Shown piece after piece: positions 42,871-51,946 of a DNA stretch of 64,000 bases; the stretch's first letter is position 1, and each line of letters starts with the position of its first letter. Position numbers and translations under genes: made by a program. Source of the stretch: Caldilineaceae bacterium (GTDB taxonomy: Bacteria > Chloroflexota > Anaerolineae > Caldilineales > Caldilineaceae); contig JAHBVH010000033.1 in the NCBI GenBank assembly GCA_019637645.1, positions 26,760 through 90,759 of the forward strand, in the 5' to 3' direction. Under the pieces are notes generated by a model. The model searched no databases, was not told where the DNA came from, and saw nothing but the letters and a program-made list of their open reading frames with translations.

Positions 42871-43182
42871 CTACTTGTTCTGCCCGGCGAGAACGACCAA
42901 ATATTTCATGGGCGCATCGCTGTGGTTGAGCAAGCCATGTAGTTTTTGGGGATCAAAGACAATGGCCTCATTGGTCCCCAGTCGGTGGCGCTCCTCATCT
43001 AGCTCCAGCGTACCTTCCCCTTCGAGCATATAAAGGGCTTCGTAGCCGCCATGCCGATGGGGTGGGTGGCTGCGTTGGCCGGGGCCAACTTCTGAAATAT
43101 GGACATGAATCGGTTCGCCAACCAAGTCGGCGTCGAGCAGATAGCGGGTAAGTCCGCGCGCTTTGTGGCTTTGGAGGGGCAT
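42871..43182 (-). CDS. Small cupin-domain protein
   Basis: Single-domain cupin of 103 residues: first motif SHPPHRHGGYEALYMLEGEG (metal-ligand His/His/Glu), second motif with His in KLHGLLNHSDAPMKYLVV. No signal peptide. The start has AAGGAGTTGACCC upstream that overlaps the stop of the AhpD-like gene, so they are coupled. It is the last gene of the leftward CMD/AhpD operon. A sensor or detoxification role is possible. Confidence 0.8.
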   Translation of the reverse strand: MPLQSHKARGLTRYLLDADLVGEPIHVHISEVGPGQRSHPPHRHGGYEALYMLEGEGTLELDEERHRLGTNEAIVFDPQKLHGLLNHSDAPMKYLVVLAGQNK

Positions 43183-43185
43183 GGG

Positions 43186-43794
43186 TCAACTCCTTGGTGT
43201 GGGTAAAACCGGTTCACCGAGCGTTTGCATAAGCCGATTGGCCCAAGCAAACATGGCAACCGCGTGGGTGAGATCGAGAATTTCTGCATCGGTCAGCCCG
43301 ACCTGACGGAGGGGCGCTAGATCCGCGGCCGTCAAGGCGGTGGGCGTGCGCGTGAGCTTGACCGCAAAGTCGATGATGGCACGCGGTCGTGGCTCCAAGG
43401 CTGGATCACCGGCGGCGTGCGCGGCAATCTCCACCCCTTCGGTCAAAAGCCGCTGGACCAACGCGGGCTTTTTGGTGAGCTGAATAAAGCGCTGGGCATG
43501 AACCGACGCGCAGTAGACACAGCCATTGACCCGCGAAACCGCTACCACGGCCCATTCCCGCTCGGCGCGCGGCAAGCCGCGGGGGCCATACATAATGGCG
43601 TTGTAGAGCCGCGACCGTTCACGCAAGACCGCAACATCTTGGACGAGCAGCAAATAGTAGGGGGAACTTTTGGCGGTTGGGGTGCTCTCTTCAAGCACGG
43701 CCACCTGCGCGGGCGTGGCATCTTCGAGCGCTAGCGGTGGGAGCCACGCCTGCCAATCGACGGGTTCGGCGGTAAAAGTTAATTTTTCGCTCAT
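43186..43794 (-). CDS. AhpD-like alkylhydroperoxidase (Avi_7169-type)
   Basis: Carboxymuconolactone decarboxylase fold. The redox motif is Cys92-X2-Cys95 with His99 (GCVYCASVHAQ), preceded by ERE-type acidic residues, as in AhpD. The 202 residues suit the Avi_7169 subfamily, which is found beside a Cys-less CMD protein and a KPN_01858-type luciferase-like monooxygenase; both are present here. The start overlaps the upstream stop by four bases (ATGA) with AAAGGAGG before it. Confidence 0.85.
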   Translation of the reverse strand: MSEKLTFTAEPVDWQAWLPPLALEDATPAQVAVLEESTPTAKSSPYYLLLVQDVAVLRERSRLYNAIMYGPRGLPRAEREWAVVAVSRVNGCVYCASVHAQRFIQLTKKPALVQRLLTEGVEIAAHAAGDPALEPRPRAIIDFAVKLTRTPTALTAADLAPLRQVGLTDAEILDLTHAVAMFAWANRLMQTLGEPVLPTPRS

Positions 43795-44288
43795 GCGGCC
43801 TCCTTTGCCAAGAGCGAAACGACCGCCAGAGTCCGTACCTGAAAACTCAAGAAGGCTATCAGTTGAGAGAGGGTGACAATGGCGGCCACCGAGAGTCCCG
43901 CGGCTTGTAATTCCTGTAAAGCGGCAGGTGTTGCTTCCCCAGGGCTCTGGGTAATGAGATCGACGTGGCGTAGGATGGCAACCGTACGCGCGTCAAGCGT
44001 GGCGATGACGAGGGTTGGCGCGCGTACGGCAGTAATCAGAGGAGGCGCGGCCCCTAGCTCGTCAAGCCGCTGGTGATAATGGTCGGTTAGGGGCTGGCTA
44101 GCGGTAAGGACAGCCACGCGGAGGGCTACCAAGGCCCGCTCAATGCGTGTCAGGCCATTCTCTTCAACCGGTTCGAGCAAGCTGTCATAGCTGCCCTGGG
44201 TATGTTGGACGACATCTGGCCGCAAGTCCCGTAGCTTAGCCAGCGCCGAATCGGCGGGCAGCCCGGCCAGCTGATTGATCAGATCCAC
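43791..44288 (-). CDS. CMD-domain protein without catalytic cysteines (Avi_7170-type)
   Basis: A 165-residue helical CMD relative (LTRIERALVALRVAVLTASQPLTDHYHQRL ... LSQLIAFLSFQVRTLAVVSLL) that lacks the CxxC pair, as in the known Avi_7170 group that partners the AhpD-like protein. Probably a structural or substrate-binding partner of the neighbouring AhpD-like enzyme, given the overlapping reading frames. GAAGGAGCAAC is the ribosome site. Confidence 0.8.
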   Translation of the reverse strand: MDLINQLAGLPADSALAKLRDLRPDVVQHTQGSYDSLLEPVEENGLTRIERALVALRVAVLTASQPLTDHYHQRLDELGAAPPLITAVRAPTLVIATLDARTVAILRHVDLITQSPGEATPAALQELQAAGLSVAAIVTLSQLIAFLSFQVRTLAVVSLLAKEAA

Positions 44289-44362
44289 GGTTGCTCCTTC
44301 TCTGGATAGGGATGTATCACTTGTTAGTATAGCACCAGGTAGGTTGTCGGTAACTGTTCGGA

Positions 44363-44442
44363 AAGCTAGGACGCGGATTTGCGCAGATAGACGCGAATTA
44401 AAAAATCCGCGTGCCGCCGCGTGAATTCGCGTCCTAGTAGCT
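44363..44442. repeat. Imperfect hairpin of the GACGCGGAT family
   Basis: AAGCTAGGACGCG at 44363 pairs with CGCGTCCTAG..AGCTT at 44427-44442, with inner GACGCGAATT and AAAAATCCGCG segments. It is a decayed copy of the hairpin at 59870. Confidence 0.55.
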
Positions 44443-44464
44443 TGGTTATCGGTGGTGTTGTAGC

Positions 44465-45382
44465 CTAGGCTAGCCGGTCGCGGACGGCCTGCACAATCGT
44501 GGCGTTTTCGGGGAAGCCGCCATCACGATACATGGAATGCACCAGATCCCCATTAACTACCACATCAAAAGCCCCATCGTGCCATGGGATCAACTCAATG
44601 GCAGCAATATCATTGACAAAGGTGCGCATCAAAGCACCGGTCAGTTCGAGGGTTTGGGGTTCATAGCCACAAGCCGCGCAATAGGTAATGCTAATTTTGG
44701 CTTGGCTGCGGCGGGTGGTGGACGTTCCATTGCTCCCTTGGGCCAGGGTTAGCGTGACCGCCTTGCGTTCGGCGGCTTGGCTGGTACCATGTTCCACGAT
44801 GGCCCGTAATTCGCGCACTACCTCGGCATCCGAGAACGCGCGATACTCCTGGCGGAAGGTGGCATAGGCCGCCATAACCCGATTGCGCGCCTCTTCCGAA
44901 AGTTGTCCAAAGGGCGTGTCCGGCGCGACTTCCTTGAGGAGCGGGTCGGTGGCCCACAACTGTTGGCGCATCTCCTCTTGTAACTCGGTAATGCGCGCGG
45001 GGCGCTCGATCCAATGGCCTAACTCTTGGAAGTCGGCATCAAAGAGGACAAAGACGGGGATTGACCGAAATTGACCCTCTTTTAAGTATTGATCCATGAT
45101 GTCTAAGTTCTGGTCGCGCAAGAAGACGCGCACCTCGACCTTGCCCCCGGCTTCGGCCAAGCGGCCAACCACCGGCAGGTTGTTGATCACATCGCCACAC
45201 CAATCTTCGGCCAGAGCCAGCAGATAGACGGGCTGTGCTAGAGTGGCGAAAAAGGCGAGATCATTGGCGTCCAGCGCCACCGCACTCTCATTGGCAATAA
45301 AGCGTTCTTGGTTGCGGGTCATCTGGGCTCGATACTCGGCGTAGGTGAGCCCTTGTTCAAACCGCTCCTTTGTAACAGACAT
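44465..45382 (-). CDS. Thioredoxin-like protein fused to a SelW/Rdx domain
   Basis: The first 150 residues are a thioredoxin-like fold of the Thioredoxin_9 type with a single Cys in EDWCGD (Cys62). The last 74 (from residue 232) match the SelW/SelT/Rdx family: ITYCAACGYEP with Cys235 and Cys238, then FDVVVNGDLVHSMYRDGGFPE. Such a combination is unusual; most Rdx proteins stand alone. The linker is about 80 residues. A two-step thiol relay is a reasonable guess. It sits between the CMD pair and the luciferase-like gene on the same strand. Confidence 0.75.
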   Translation of the reverse strand: MSVTKERFEQGLTYAEYRAQMTRNQERFIANESAVALDANDLAFFATLAQPVYLLALAEDWCGDVINNLPVVGRLAEAGGKVEVRVFLRDQNLDIMDQYLKEGQFRSIPVFVLFDADFQELGHWIERPARITELQEEMRQQLWATDPLLKEVAPDTPFGQLSEEARNRVMAAYATFRQEYRAFSDAEVVRELRAIVEHGTSQAAERKAVTLTLAQGSNGTSTTRRSQAKISITYCAACGYEPQTLELTGALMRTFVNDIAAIELIPWHDGAFDVVVNGDLVHSMYRDGGFPENATIVQAVRDRLA

Positions 45383-45544
45383 GAGGATTCCTTTCAGCGT
45401 AAGTGCAATAAGGGATGATCAGCCATCGCTTAATGATGAGCTGATGCATTGGATTACTTTCCAAGTACGTAATGCCTAATGGCTTGTGCTGTAGTATGCC
45501 ACCATTGGTTGACAAAGAATGCAGGGACGCTCACGGTAGTGGTG

Positions 45545-46549
45545 CTAGCTTGCTGGAGCAGATCGCCAACCAAGGGCTGGCGCAATTTGGGTGGCGATCT
45601 GCTCCAGCATCTGGATCGATTGGGCCAAGGGTGGCTTCACTGGGTTAAATTGCAAAATCAGATCGGTCGTCATGGGTAGAACGCGATCGGCGGCCAAGGT
45701 CGCTGCCACCTCTTCCGGATGCCCATAGGCAATATACATCCGCTGACAGTACTCCTCCAGCGAAAGTCCTGGGGGCAGATTCCCTTGCTTGGCCATCATC
45801 TCCGCCGACTGCATGACGCCCGTCCGTAGTTCGGCCAAGGCCGTGGCGCGATCGGCGGCGGGATAGACCCCGCGCGAGAGGCCAATCCGCGGTGGCTGTG
45901 GGTGGTTGCGCCACTGTTCTTGGTATGCCTGCGCCACGCGTAGCTGTACTTGATCGGTCGGTTCGTCGCGTCCCCAAGCCGCGCGGCTGAGCATCAACCC
46001 CACGCCTTGCTGGGCCACATAGCCAGCCCCGCGGGCGCTAAGGGCACTCTGCCAAAGGCGTTCTGCCAAGGTTGGCGCGGGTGGTTGGAGCCGTTGCCCA
46101 TTGGGGCCGATGGCTTCCCCACGGAGCGCTTTTTGTAGCTGTTGCAAACCGGTGGTGGTCAAGGTGTGGCGCTGATCCAACGCAATGCCAAACGCCTGAA
46201 ATTCCGCCGCGTCGCCACCACTGCCCACGCCAAGTTCTAAACGGCCATCGCTCAACGTATCGGTAACCGCCGCGTCTTCGGCGACCCGTAGGGGGTGCTC
46301 AAGCGGCAGGATCACAATCGATGTGCCGAGCCGGAGCTGACGGGTACGCTCGGCCGCGGCGGCCAAAAAAGGAAAGGGTGAAGGCAGACAACCGCTGCGC
46401 TCCTTAAAATGATGTTGCGCGACCCAGATGACATCAAAGCCAAGCTGATCGGCCGCGACAAAGAGTTCCAAAGTCTCTTGATAGATTTTGCGTGGTGCCT
46501 CTGCACCTTCGAGATGGGTCAGAAAACCGAGGCGAAAGGGTGAACTCAT
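45545..46549 (-). CDS. Luciferase-like FMN-dependent monooxygenase (KPN_01858-type)
   Basis: LLM-class flavin monooxygenase: FRLGFLTHLEGA, ADQLGFDVIWVAQHHF, LRLGTSIVILPLEHPLRVAEDAAVTDTLSDGRLELGVGSGG and AFGI are typical. AAAGGAGCAATACG is an excellent ribosome site. The subfamily that sits beside Avi_7169/7170-type CMD proteins is known; this gene and the two genes at 43186 and 43791 fit that grouping. Probably oxidises a small organic substrate using reduced FMN. The substrate is unknown. Confidence 0.8.
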   Translation of the reverse strand: MSSPFRLGFLTHLEGAEAPRKIYQETLELFVAADQLGFDVIWVAQHHFKERSGCLPSPFPFLAAAAERTRQLRLGTSIVILPLEHPLRVAEDAAVTDTLSDGRLELGVGSGGDAAEFQAFGIALDQRHTLTTTGLQQLQKALRGEAIGPNGQRLQPPAPTLAERLWQSALSARGAGYVAQQGVGLMLSRAAWGRDEPTDQVQLRVAQAYQEQWRNHPQPPRIGLSRGVYPAADRATALAELRTGVMQSAEMMAKQGNLPPGLSLEEYCQRMYIAYGHPEEVAATLAADRVLPMTTDLILQFNPVKPPLAQSIQMLEQIATQIAPALGWRSAPAS

Positions 46550-46684
46550 CGTATTGCTCCTTTAGGTCATCGCTTGGGGCATGAGCAGACCCGGGTATGA
46601 CCATCCTGCCTATCATAGCCTAGAACCGCGTGAATGCCAATCGCCAAGCGGAATAGACCCAAGAATTGCTATGATAAAAGGTGG

Positions 46685-46752
46685 CGGACGCGGATAGGCG
46701 CGGATGAACGCAGATTTTTTGCTCTGCGTTCATCCGCGCCTATCCGCGTCCG
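46685..46752. repeat. Perfect 29-bp stem hairpin of the GACGCGGAT family
   Basis: Left arm 46685-46713 and right arm 46724-46752 are exact complements (begin CGGACGCGGATAGGCGCGG) with a T-rich 10-base loop. Related to 44363 and 59870. Confidence 0.9.
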
Positions 46753-47162
46753 TTATCGCGGTGCTGAATCGGCTTACCCATTTGGGGTTGATTTAGCCGG
46801 GGCTGGTTTTCCAGTGCGCTGGGGCTGGCGTGCTCTGTCTGGGAATCCAGATACTCCAAATGTTTTGGCGGATTTTGGTAGAAGAGAACATAGACTGACT
46901 CCATTCTTTGGTTGCTGCCAAGGAAACCGTACGCTCACCGTTGGGATTGGGGGTTGCTGCCATGGTTGGCAATCTATCTAATTGCTTCAATATAGTGGCA
47001 ACGGCCATTCCTGGCTGTTGCTTGGTCTATAGCCGTGCTGTGCGCTAGCGCACAGGTCGCAGAGGCGCCGGAAAGGCCGCCGGACAAAATTCCACCAATC
47101 CGCAGAGGCGCAGTCGATTGGCCCTTACTATAATGACCAACACAAGCTGCACATCTTGCTAC

Positions 47163-47284
47163 GGTAAACCGGACCGGTTTGCATGAAAGTCGCAAAAATA
47201 AAGCGGTATACGATGATCGCCCGGCGATCAATCGCCGGGCGGCTGACCAATTTTACATCTTCATCAAAACTGGTCAGGTTTACC
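47163..47284. repeat. Nested palindrome: decayed long arms around an 11-bp hairpin
   Basis: Outer arms start with GGTAAACC and end with GGTTTACC; over about 35 bases the left (AAACCGGACCGGTTTGCATGAA) and right ends match in inverted form with scattered differences. In the centre CGCCCGGCGAT-CA-ATCGCCGGGCG (47218-47241) is perfect. It resembles the 38485 element. Confidence 0.7.
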
Positions 47285-47317
47285 ATAGCGCAAGCCTTAT
47301 TTCTACTGGAGAAAGCT

Positions 47318-49351
47318 ATGCTGATCCCCCGTTCCTTGACACTCCTTGGTTCTGTTCTTGTCTGGATAGCACTTTATGGGCTGGGTATGCTGTTGGGGGC
47401 AATGCCACTTGGCACAGTGTCCCGCACTGCCATACCCGAAGGGGCTGATCGTCTTGCCGCCACAGCACCGCCATGGCAATTCACCACACCGCTGACAACC
47501 CAACTCTATCTTCCCTGGATTATGGGGCCGCTACCGGCGCGGCTGGTGATTGCTGCGGCGCATATTGATAGTGCCAGTAGTGGCGAAGCCGACGAGGCCG
47601 TGCTTCTGTGGAATATTGGGCTAGGGAGCCAAGCGTTGGCGGGCTGGCAATTGAGCACGCTGACGCGCCAAGCCACTTTCCCGCTCACCACGACGCTGAT
47701 CTTAGCTCCGGGCGAACGGCTTTGGTGTACAGCCGACGCGGCGAGTTTTCGCCAGACCTTTGGCGAGTCGCCTGCCTGCGAATGGGCTGTTGATAGCGAC
47801 CCGACTGTGCTTAACCTGACGGGCCGTCTCTCCTTGCCCAATGGCAATGGTCATCTGCTGTTACAGAATTCCCAAGGCGTGGTGGTGGATACGCTGGTCT
47901 ACGGTGATAATGATCAACCGGCCAGTGGTTGGCGTGGGGCGGCAGCCCAACTCTATCATCGGGGGGATGTCCCCAGTACAGGGCAAGTGTGGCAGCGCAA
48001 GCGCGATCCCCTCACCGGCTGGCCGCTCGACACAGATCAGGCCACAGATTGGGCAGGTGACTTGGGCGATTTGCGGTGGGGACGCCAGGTGCGTATGCCC
48101 GGTTGGCTCGGCTGGATGCCAGCCGAGTTGGCCCGCCCAACGGGGGGAACAGCCGAGGCCACCGTCACCCTTGCCGTGGGGCCGGAAGGTCTTTACCAAC
48201 CGCTGGCGACCTTACTCAGCAGTGCAACTACGTCGCTTGATCTCAGCCTCTATACGCTAGAGCATCAAGCCCTGGCGCAGATAATCGCCGACGCCGCGGC
48301 GCGGGGCGTACGCGTGCGGCTCTTATTGGAAGGTAGTCCGCCCGGCGGTATTAGCGATCGGCAAAAGTGGTCGGTTGCCACCATTGCCAATGCTGGTGGC
48401 GAAGTGCGCTATTTGGCCGTGGCCGCGGGCGCGCCCACTGGCTATCGACCACGTTACCGCTTTGCCCATGCCAAGTATGGCATTGTAGATGGGCGGCAAA
48501 TCTTTAACGGCACCGAGAATCTAACCTACGACGCCATGCCCGTCGCCACTGACACGCCCGTGGGTGGGCGCCGGGGCTTTTATCTTTTTACCGATGCCAC
48601 GCCGGTGGTAGCAACATTGCAACGGCTCTTTGCCCATGATTGGGCCGCGGAGCATTTCCTCGATCACTATCCCTTTACGGCCACCCATGCCAAATATGGC
48701 GGCCCACCGGCAGATTTTGTCTGGCCCGCCGCGCCCGTCTATCCGGTGCTGGCATCGCCCTTTGCCCAGGCGGTTACGATCCAAGCAACCGGGTACTTTA
48801 CGGTGGTGAGTGCCCCAGAGAACGCTTTGCGGCCCGATGCGGGGCTTCTTGATTTGCTCACCCAAGCTGGCGCGGGTGATGAGATTCTCGTTACCCAACT
48901 CTATGAACATAAAAACTGGGGCGAGAGTGTGAGCAACCCCGTGGCAGACCCCAACCCACGGTTGCAAGCCATGATTGATGCGGCCCGCCGTGGGGCGCGC
49001 GTGCGGCTTTTGCTCGATAGCTTTTTTGATGATCCCGAAGCGCTACGGAGCAACCGGGCAACGGTTGATTATATCCGTGCCTTGGCGACTGCCGAAGGGC
49101 TGGACATTGACGCGCGCACCGGGAATCCAACCCTGGGTGGGATTCATGCCAAGGTGGTGCTTGTGCGGGTGGGCGGGCGGCATTGGTCCGCCGTGGGTAG
49201 CCTCAATGGTGGGGAGATCAGCCATAAATTGAACCGTGAAGTGGTGGTTATCACCGATGTGGCTGGTATTTATAGCCGGCTCGCCGAAGTCTTTGCTTGG
49301 GACTGGGCGCTGAGCCCAAGCCCAGGCTCTGGTCAATTAGGCGCTATGTAG
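47318..49351 (+). CDS. Secreted phospholipase-D-like protein with lamin-tail-like domain
   Basis: The chosen start at 47318 has GGAGAAAG upstream and leads into a signal peptide (SLTLLGSVLVWIALYGLGMLLGAM). An N-terminal LTD-like beta domain (about 80-200, with VLLWNIGLGSQALAGWQL) is followed by two PLD catalytic cores: HAKYGIVDGRQIFNGTENL and HAKVVLVRVGGRHWSAVGSLNGG. Both have the HxK motif; the Asp of HxK(x)4D is present in the first but the second reads VGG there, so activity may differ. The ORF is open back to 47183 but that part has no ribosome site. Confidence 0.8.
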   Translation: MLIPRSLTLLGSVLVWIALYGLGMLLGAMPLGTVSRTAIPEGADRLAATAPPWQFTTPLTTQLYLPWIMGPLPARLVIAAAHIDSASSGEADEAVLLWNIGLGSQALAGWQLSTLTRQATFPLTTTLILAPGERLWCTADAASFRQTFGESPACEWAVDSDPTVLNLTGRLSLPNGNGHLLLQNSQGVVVDTLVYGDNDQPASGWRGAAAQLYHRGDVPSTGQVWQRKRDPLTGWPLDTDQATDWAGDLGDLRWGRQVRMPGWLGWMPAELARPTGGTAEATVTLAVGPEGLYQPLATLLSSATTSLDLSLYTLEHQALAQIIADAAARGVRVRLLLEGSPPGGISDRQKWSVATIANAGGEVRYLAVAAGAPTGYRPRYRFAHAKYGIVDGRQIFNGTENLTYDAMPVATDTPVGGRRGFYLFTDATPVVATLQRLFAHDWAAEHFLDHYPFTATHAKYGGPPADFVWPAAPVYPVLASPFAQAVTIQATGYFTVVSAPENALRPDAGLLDLLTQAGAGDEILVTQLYEHKNWGESVSNPVADPNPRLQAMIDAARRGARVRLLLDSFFDDPEALRSNRATVDYIRALATAEGLDIDARTGNPTLGGIHAKVVLVRVGGRHWSAVGSLNGGEISHKLNREVVVITDVAGIYSRLAEVFAWDWALSPSPGSGQLGAM

Positions 49352-49358
49352 TTGGACC

Positions 49359-49391
49359 AGACCTGACAGGTTTTTCAAACCTGTCAGGTCT
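49359..49391. repeat. CCTGACAGG palindrome after PLD gene
   Basis: Perfect 15-bp arms AGACCTGACAGGTTT and AAACCTGTCAGGTCT with loop TTC, eight bases after the PLD stop and between convergent genes. Outer AGTTGG/CCAACT extends it, as in the 38485 copy. Confidence 0.9.
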
Positions 49392-49465
49392 CTAGTCACT
49401 CGGCCAACTGCGTAATTCCGGTCAATAACAAAAGGCGCTTGTATCGTGTTGGTGCTGTGGCGTCG

Positions 49466-51715
49466 TTATCGTAAGATTCGTGGCAAATAGAGCCGCAGCG
49501 GAAACGGCACCAACGGATCGAGATAGTCGGCCACGCCGTCGGCGTTGCTGTCATGGGGCATGCGGGGATCCTCGCCTGCTTCTACTTGATCGGGCACGCC
49601 ATCGCCATCGGCGTCCGTGTCCAGAAAGTTAGGGAGGTTGTCACCATCGGGATCACCCACGCCTTCGATCACATCGGGGATGCCATCGGCATCTTGATCA
49701 TCAGTGGCTGTCGAGATTGTCACCGTGGCGGCGCTGGTCGCGGTGATGGGCTCCACGGGTGTCAAAGGCGAACTTGCCGCTGTCCAGGTCGCGACATTGG
49801 TGGTAGTGACGGCGAGCGTTTGGGTGACGATGACGGTATGCGCCGCCCCCGTGGGCAAGGTATAGGGCAGGCTGGTGAGGATCACCCCGAGTTGATCATC
49901 CATCAGGCTATGCTGGGTCAGGGTCATCGCTCCACGATTATGCACGGTATAGCAATAGGCCACGGTCGTACTGAGTGGTACGCGCAGGATGTTGGTAATG
50001 CCACAGGGCGCGGGGAGCCCAGCAATCCAGACGCTTTTGATCAGCTCAATGCCGAAGCGGGGCTGAATCGTCACGGTGACAGTGGTTGGGATGGAGGCAA
50101 AGCCGTTGACCGTTGTGGCACGATAGGTGAAGTGATCTTCGGTTACCGCATCGCCGTTATGGGTATAAGTGAAGGTCCCATTCGGGGAGAGGCTAAGCGT
50201 GCCCGCTGTGGGACTTGTGACCAGGGTTGCCGTGAGGGGCTGCCCTTCTGGGTTGTTGTCATTGGTCAGCACGCTGGCCGCGCCGGAGACTAAGGTGGTT
50301 GCCGAGCCCTGATAAGGAACCGCAAGCGTGTCCGGCATGGCAATGGGCAGATCAAAGACCGGCGTAATGATCACTGTCACGGTGGCCACGTTGGAAAAGT
50401 GGACGCCATCAAATAGGTGATAGGTGAAGAAGTCCTGTGTCGTTTCACTGGCATCGTGGGTGTAGGTAAACAGGCCATCCGCGGTCAAGGTGACACTGCC
50501 GTGGGTTGGGCTGCTGACCACAGTCGCCGTAATCGGTGCAAATTCAGCATCCCGATCGTTGAGCAGCACCGTAAATTCTGGTCCCCAGGGCATGACAAGC
50601 GCTTGGGTAACGCCACCTTCAAAAACATAGGCCAGATCACTGGTGGCAAAAGGCGGATAGTTCAGCGCCGCAAAGGGAACCAGTTGGGCGTTGATAGCGG
50701 TTACCGTCATGGCCCGCCCCACCGTGATGGGTGCGGCTGTCATCAAATAGCCCGCGTCGTCATAGTATTCCGCATGGAGAACATTGTTAAAGGTGTCGGC
50801 GAATTCGATATGATAACGACCAGGCAGCAGACCCGTCAGATTATAGGTTCCGTCGGGCGCGGTGTAGGTACTCACAAATGCTTGTTGGAAGGGAATGAGG
50901 TTGGGTTCTGTCAAGACGGCATAGGCTGCGACCTGGATATTTTCCAATGGCTGATCCGCTTCATCGGTCACCCGGCCCGTAATGTGGCTAAAAGGCTCCA
51001 TTTGCGCATTGATATTGGGCGTAATCGCACCAGGCAGCACGACAACATCCGTCGCGCCTTCTAAGGTGAGGGAATCGCTGTAAAACTCTGGGGCGTTCAC
51101 CTGGCCCGACGGGTCAGAAAAGCGTATCCGATAAAGGCCTGGGTTCAGCGCTGTCAGCGTGTAGACGCCACTGGCATCGGTAGCGCTCCAAGTGTCTATA
51201 GACCATGTTCCATCGCCCGCTGGATCAGTGAAAAGCTGCACCTGATAGAAATAGAGCGGCATACCAAGCGTATCAACCACGGTGCCGCTAATACCACCCC
51301 GTAAGGCCAACTCGGCATTGATCGTCACCGTTGCCCCAGCTGTCACAGTGATATCGGTAGCTTGTTGGATGGTCGGTGCGCTGTCATAGCATTCATCGAC
51401 ATAGCGGTAGGTATTATCAGAAAAGCAGAGGCGATAGATTCCTTGTGCAACCGCGGTGATGGTATAGCGCCCGGTCGCATCTGTGGTGCTCGCAATCCCT
51501 GTCGCTGACCACTCATTTAGACTAGAGGGGTCGGCATAGAGTTGTACATTAAGGTTAGTGAGCGGATCTCCCTGTTCATCCGTGACCACGCCACCTACGG
51601 TCCCATCGGCGGCATGGGCCGGGCGGACGCCAATCCCGCAAAAGCAGCCAGTTGCAATCAGTAGCCATACTAACTTACCGAACCGTCGGTCAGTGAGCCA
51701 TTGCCAGCACCACAT
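49466..51715 (-). CDS. Large secreted repeat protein (regulatory-like and cadherin-like domains)
   Basis: The start at 51715 has AAGGAGGAACT upstream, then a signal peptide (LVWLLIATGCFCGIGVRPAHA). Residues 40-340 are three carboxypeptidase-regulatory-like beta domains (DEQGDPLTNLNVQLYADPS..., DATGRYTITAVAQGIYRLCF). Then two or three Ig/cadherin-like repeats (ITATVVSSPTHGSVTLTADGLFTYTHDASETTQDFFTYHL), a CARDB-like domain and a C-terminal thrombospondin-type-3-like calcium repeat (DQDADGIPDVIEGVGDPDGDN...). It ends YLPRILR with no anchor. Adhesion or matrix role likely. Upstream ATG at 51778 lacks support. Confidence 0.8.
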   Translation of the reverse strand: MWCWQWLTDRRFGKLVWLLIATGCFCGIGVRPAHAADGTVGGVVTDEQGDPLTNLNVQLYADPSSLNEWSATGIASTTDATGRYTITAVAQGIYRLCFSDNTYRYVDECYDSAPTIQQATDITVTAGATVTINAELALRGGISGTVVDTLGMPLYFYQVQLFTDPAGDGTWSIDTWSATDASGVYTLTALNPGLYRIRFSDPSGQVNAPEFYSDSLTLEGATDVVVLPGAITPNINAQMEPFSHITGRVTDEADQPLENIQVAAYAVLTEPNLIPFQQAFVSTYTAPDGTYNLTGLLPGRYHIEFADTFNNVLHAEYYDDAGYLMTAAPITVGRAMTVTAINAQLVPFAALNYPPFATSDLAYVFEGGVTQALVMPWGPEFTVLLNDRDAEFAPITATVVSSPTHGSVTLTADGLFTYTHDASETTQDFFTYHLFDGVHFSNVATVTVIITPVFDLPIAMPDTLAVPYQGSATTLVSGAASVLTNDNNPEGQPLTATLVTSPTAGTLSLSPNGTFTYTHNGDAVTEDHFTYRATTVNGFASIPTTVTVTIQPRFGIELIKSVWIAGLPAPCGITNILRVPLSTTVAYCYTVHNRGAMTLTQHSLMDDQLGVILTSLPYTLPTGAAHTVIVTQTLAVTTTNVATWTAASSPLTPVEPITATSAATVTISTATDDQDADGIPDVIEGVGDPDGDNLPNFLDTDADGDGVPDQVEAGEDPRMPHDSNADGVADYLDPLVPFPLRLYLPRILR

Positions 51716-51871
51716 AGTTCCTCCTTGCCCGGGGTGGGCGAAATCGGCGCAACGTTCACCAGGGGGAATTGATCTCAAGGAGACGCTCAGTCCAAGGGCA
51801 CCACGGCTGAGATCATCCTGGCTTACTGACTCAAACGGTTCGGTGACGGTGTGGAGTTCCCTAGCATGCTA

Positions 51872-51916
51872 CGTGCTGCGTGATTCATGAACACATTCCA
51901 CGAATTATGCAGCACG
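51872..51916 (-). terminator. Hairpin downstream of pseI
   Basis: CGTGCTGCgTGATTC and GAATTATGCAGCACG (two mismatches) form an imperfect 15-bp stem, about 30 bases past the pseI stop on the minus strand. Confidence 0.5.
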
Positions 51917-51946
51917 CTTGTCGCGAAAGTAATAGCGGTTAGAGGT

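Larger units (their letters stand above)
46550..47317. other. 768-base intergenic region with two large inverted repeats
   Basis: No gene is convincing. Contents: a perfect 29-bp-stem hairpin (46685-46752), a GC-rich stretch (47040-47105) and a nested palindromic element (47163-47284). The rightward PLD gene and leftward monooxygenase gene both start from this region. Confidence 0.6.

Noticed and set aside
47183..47317. Extension of the PLD gene to 47183
   Set aside because: It runs through the palindromic element, has no ribosome site, and the signal peptide begins at 47318.
49553..50293. Rightward 246-codon ORF within the large surface protein
   Set aside because: Antisense to a repeat-rich gene whose own frame shows clear domains; the composition is that of a shadow.
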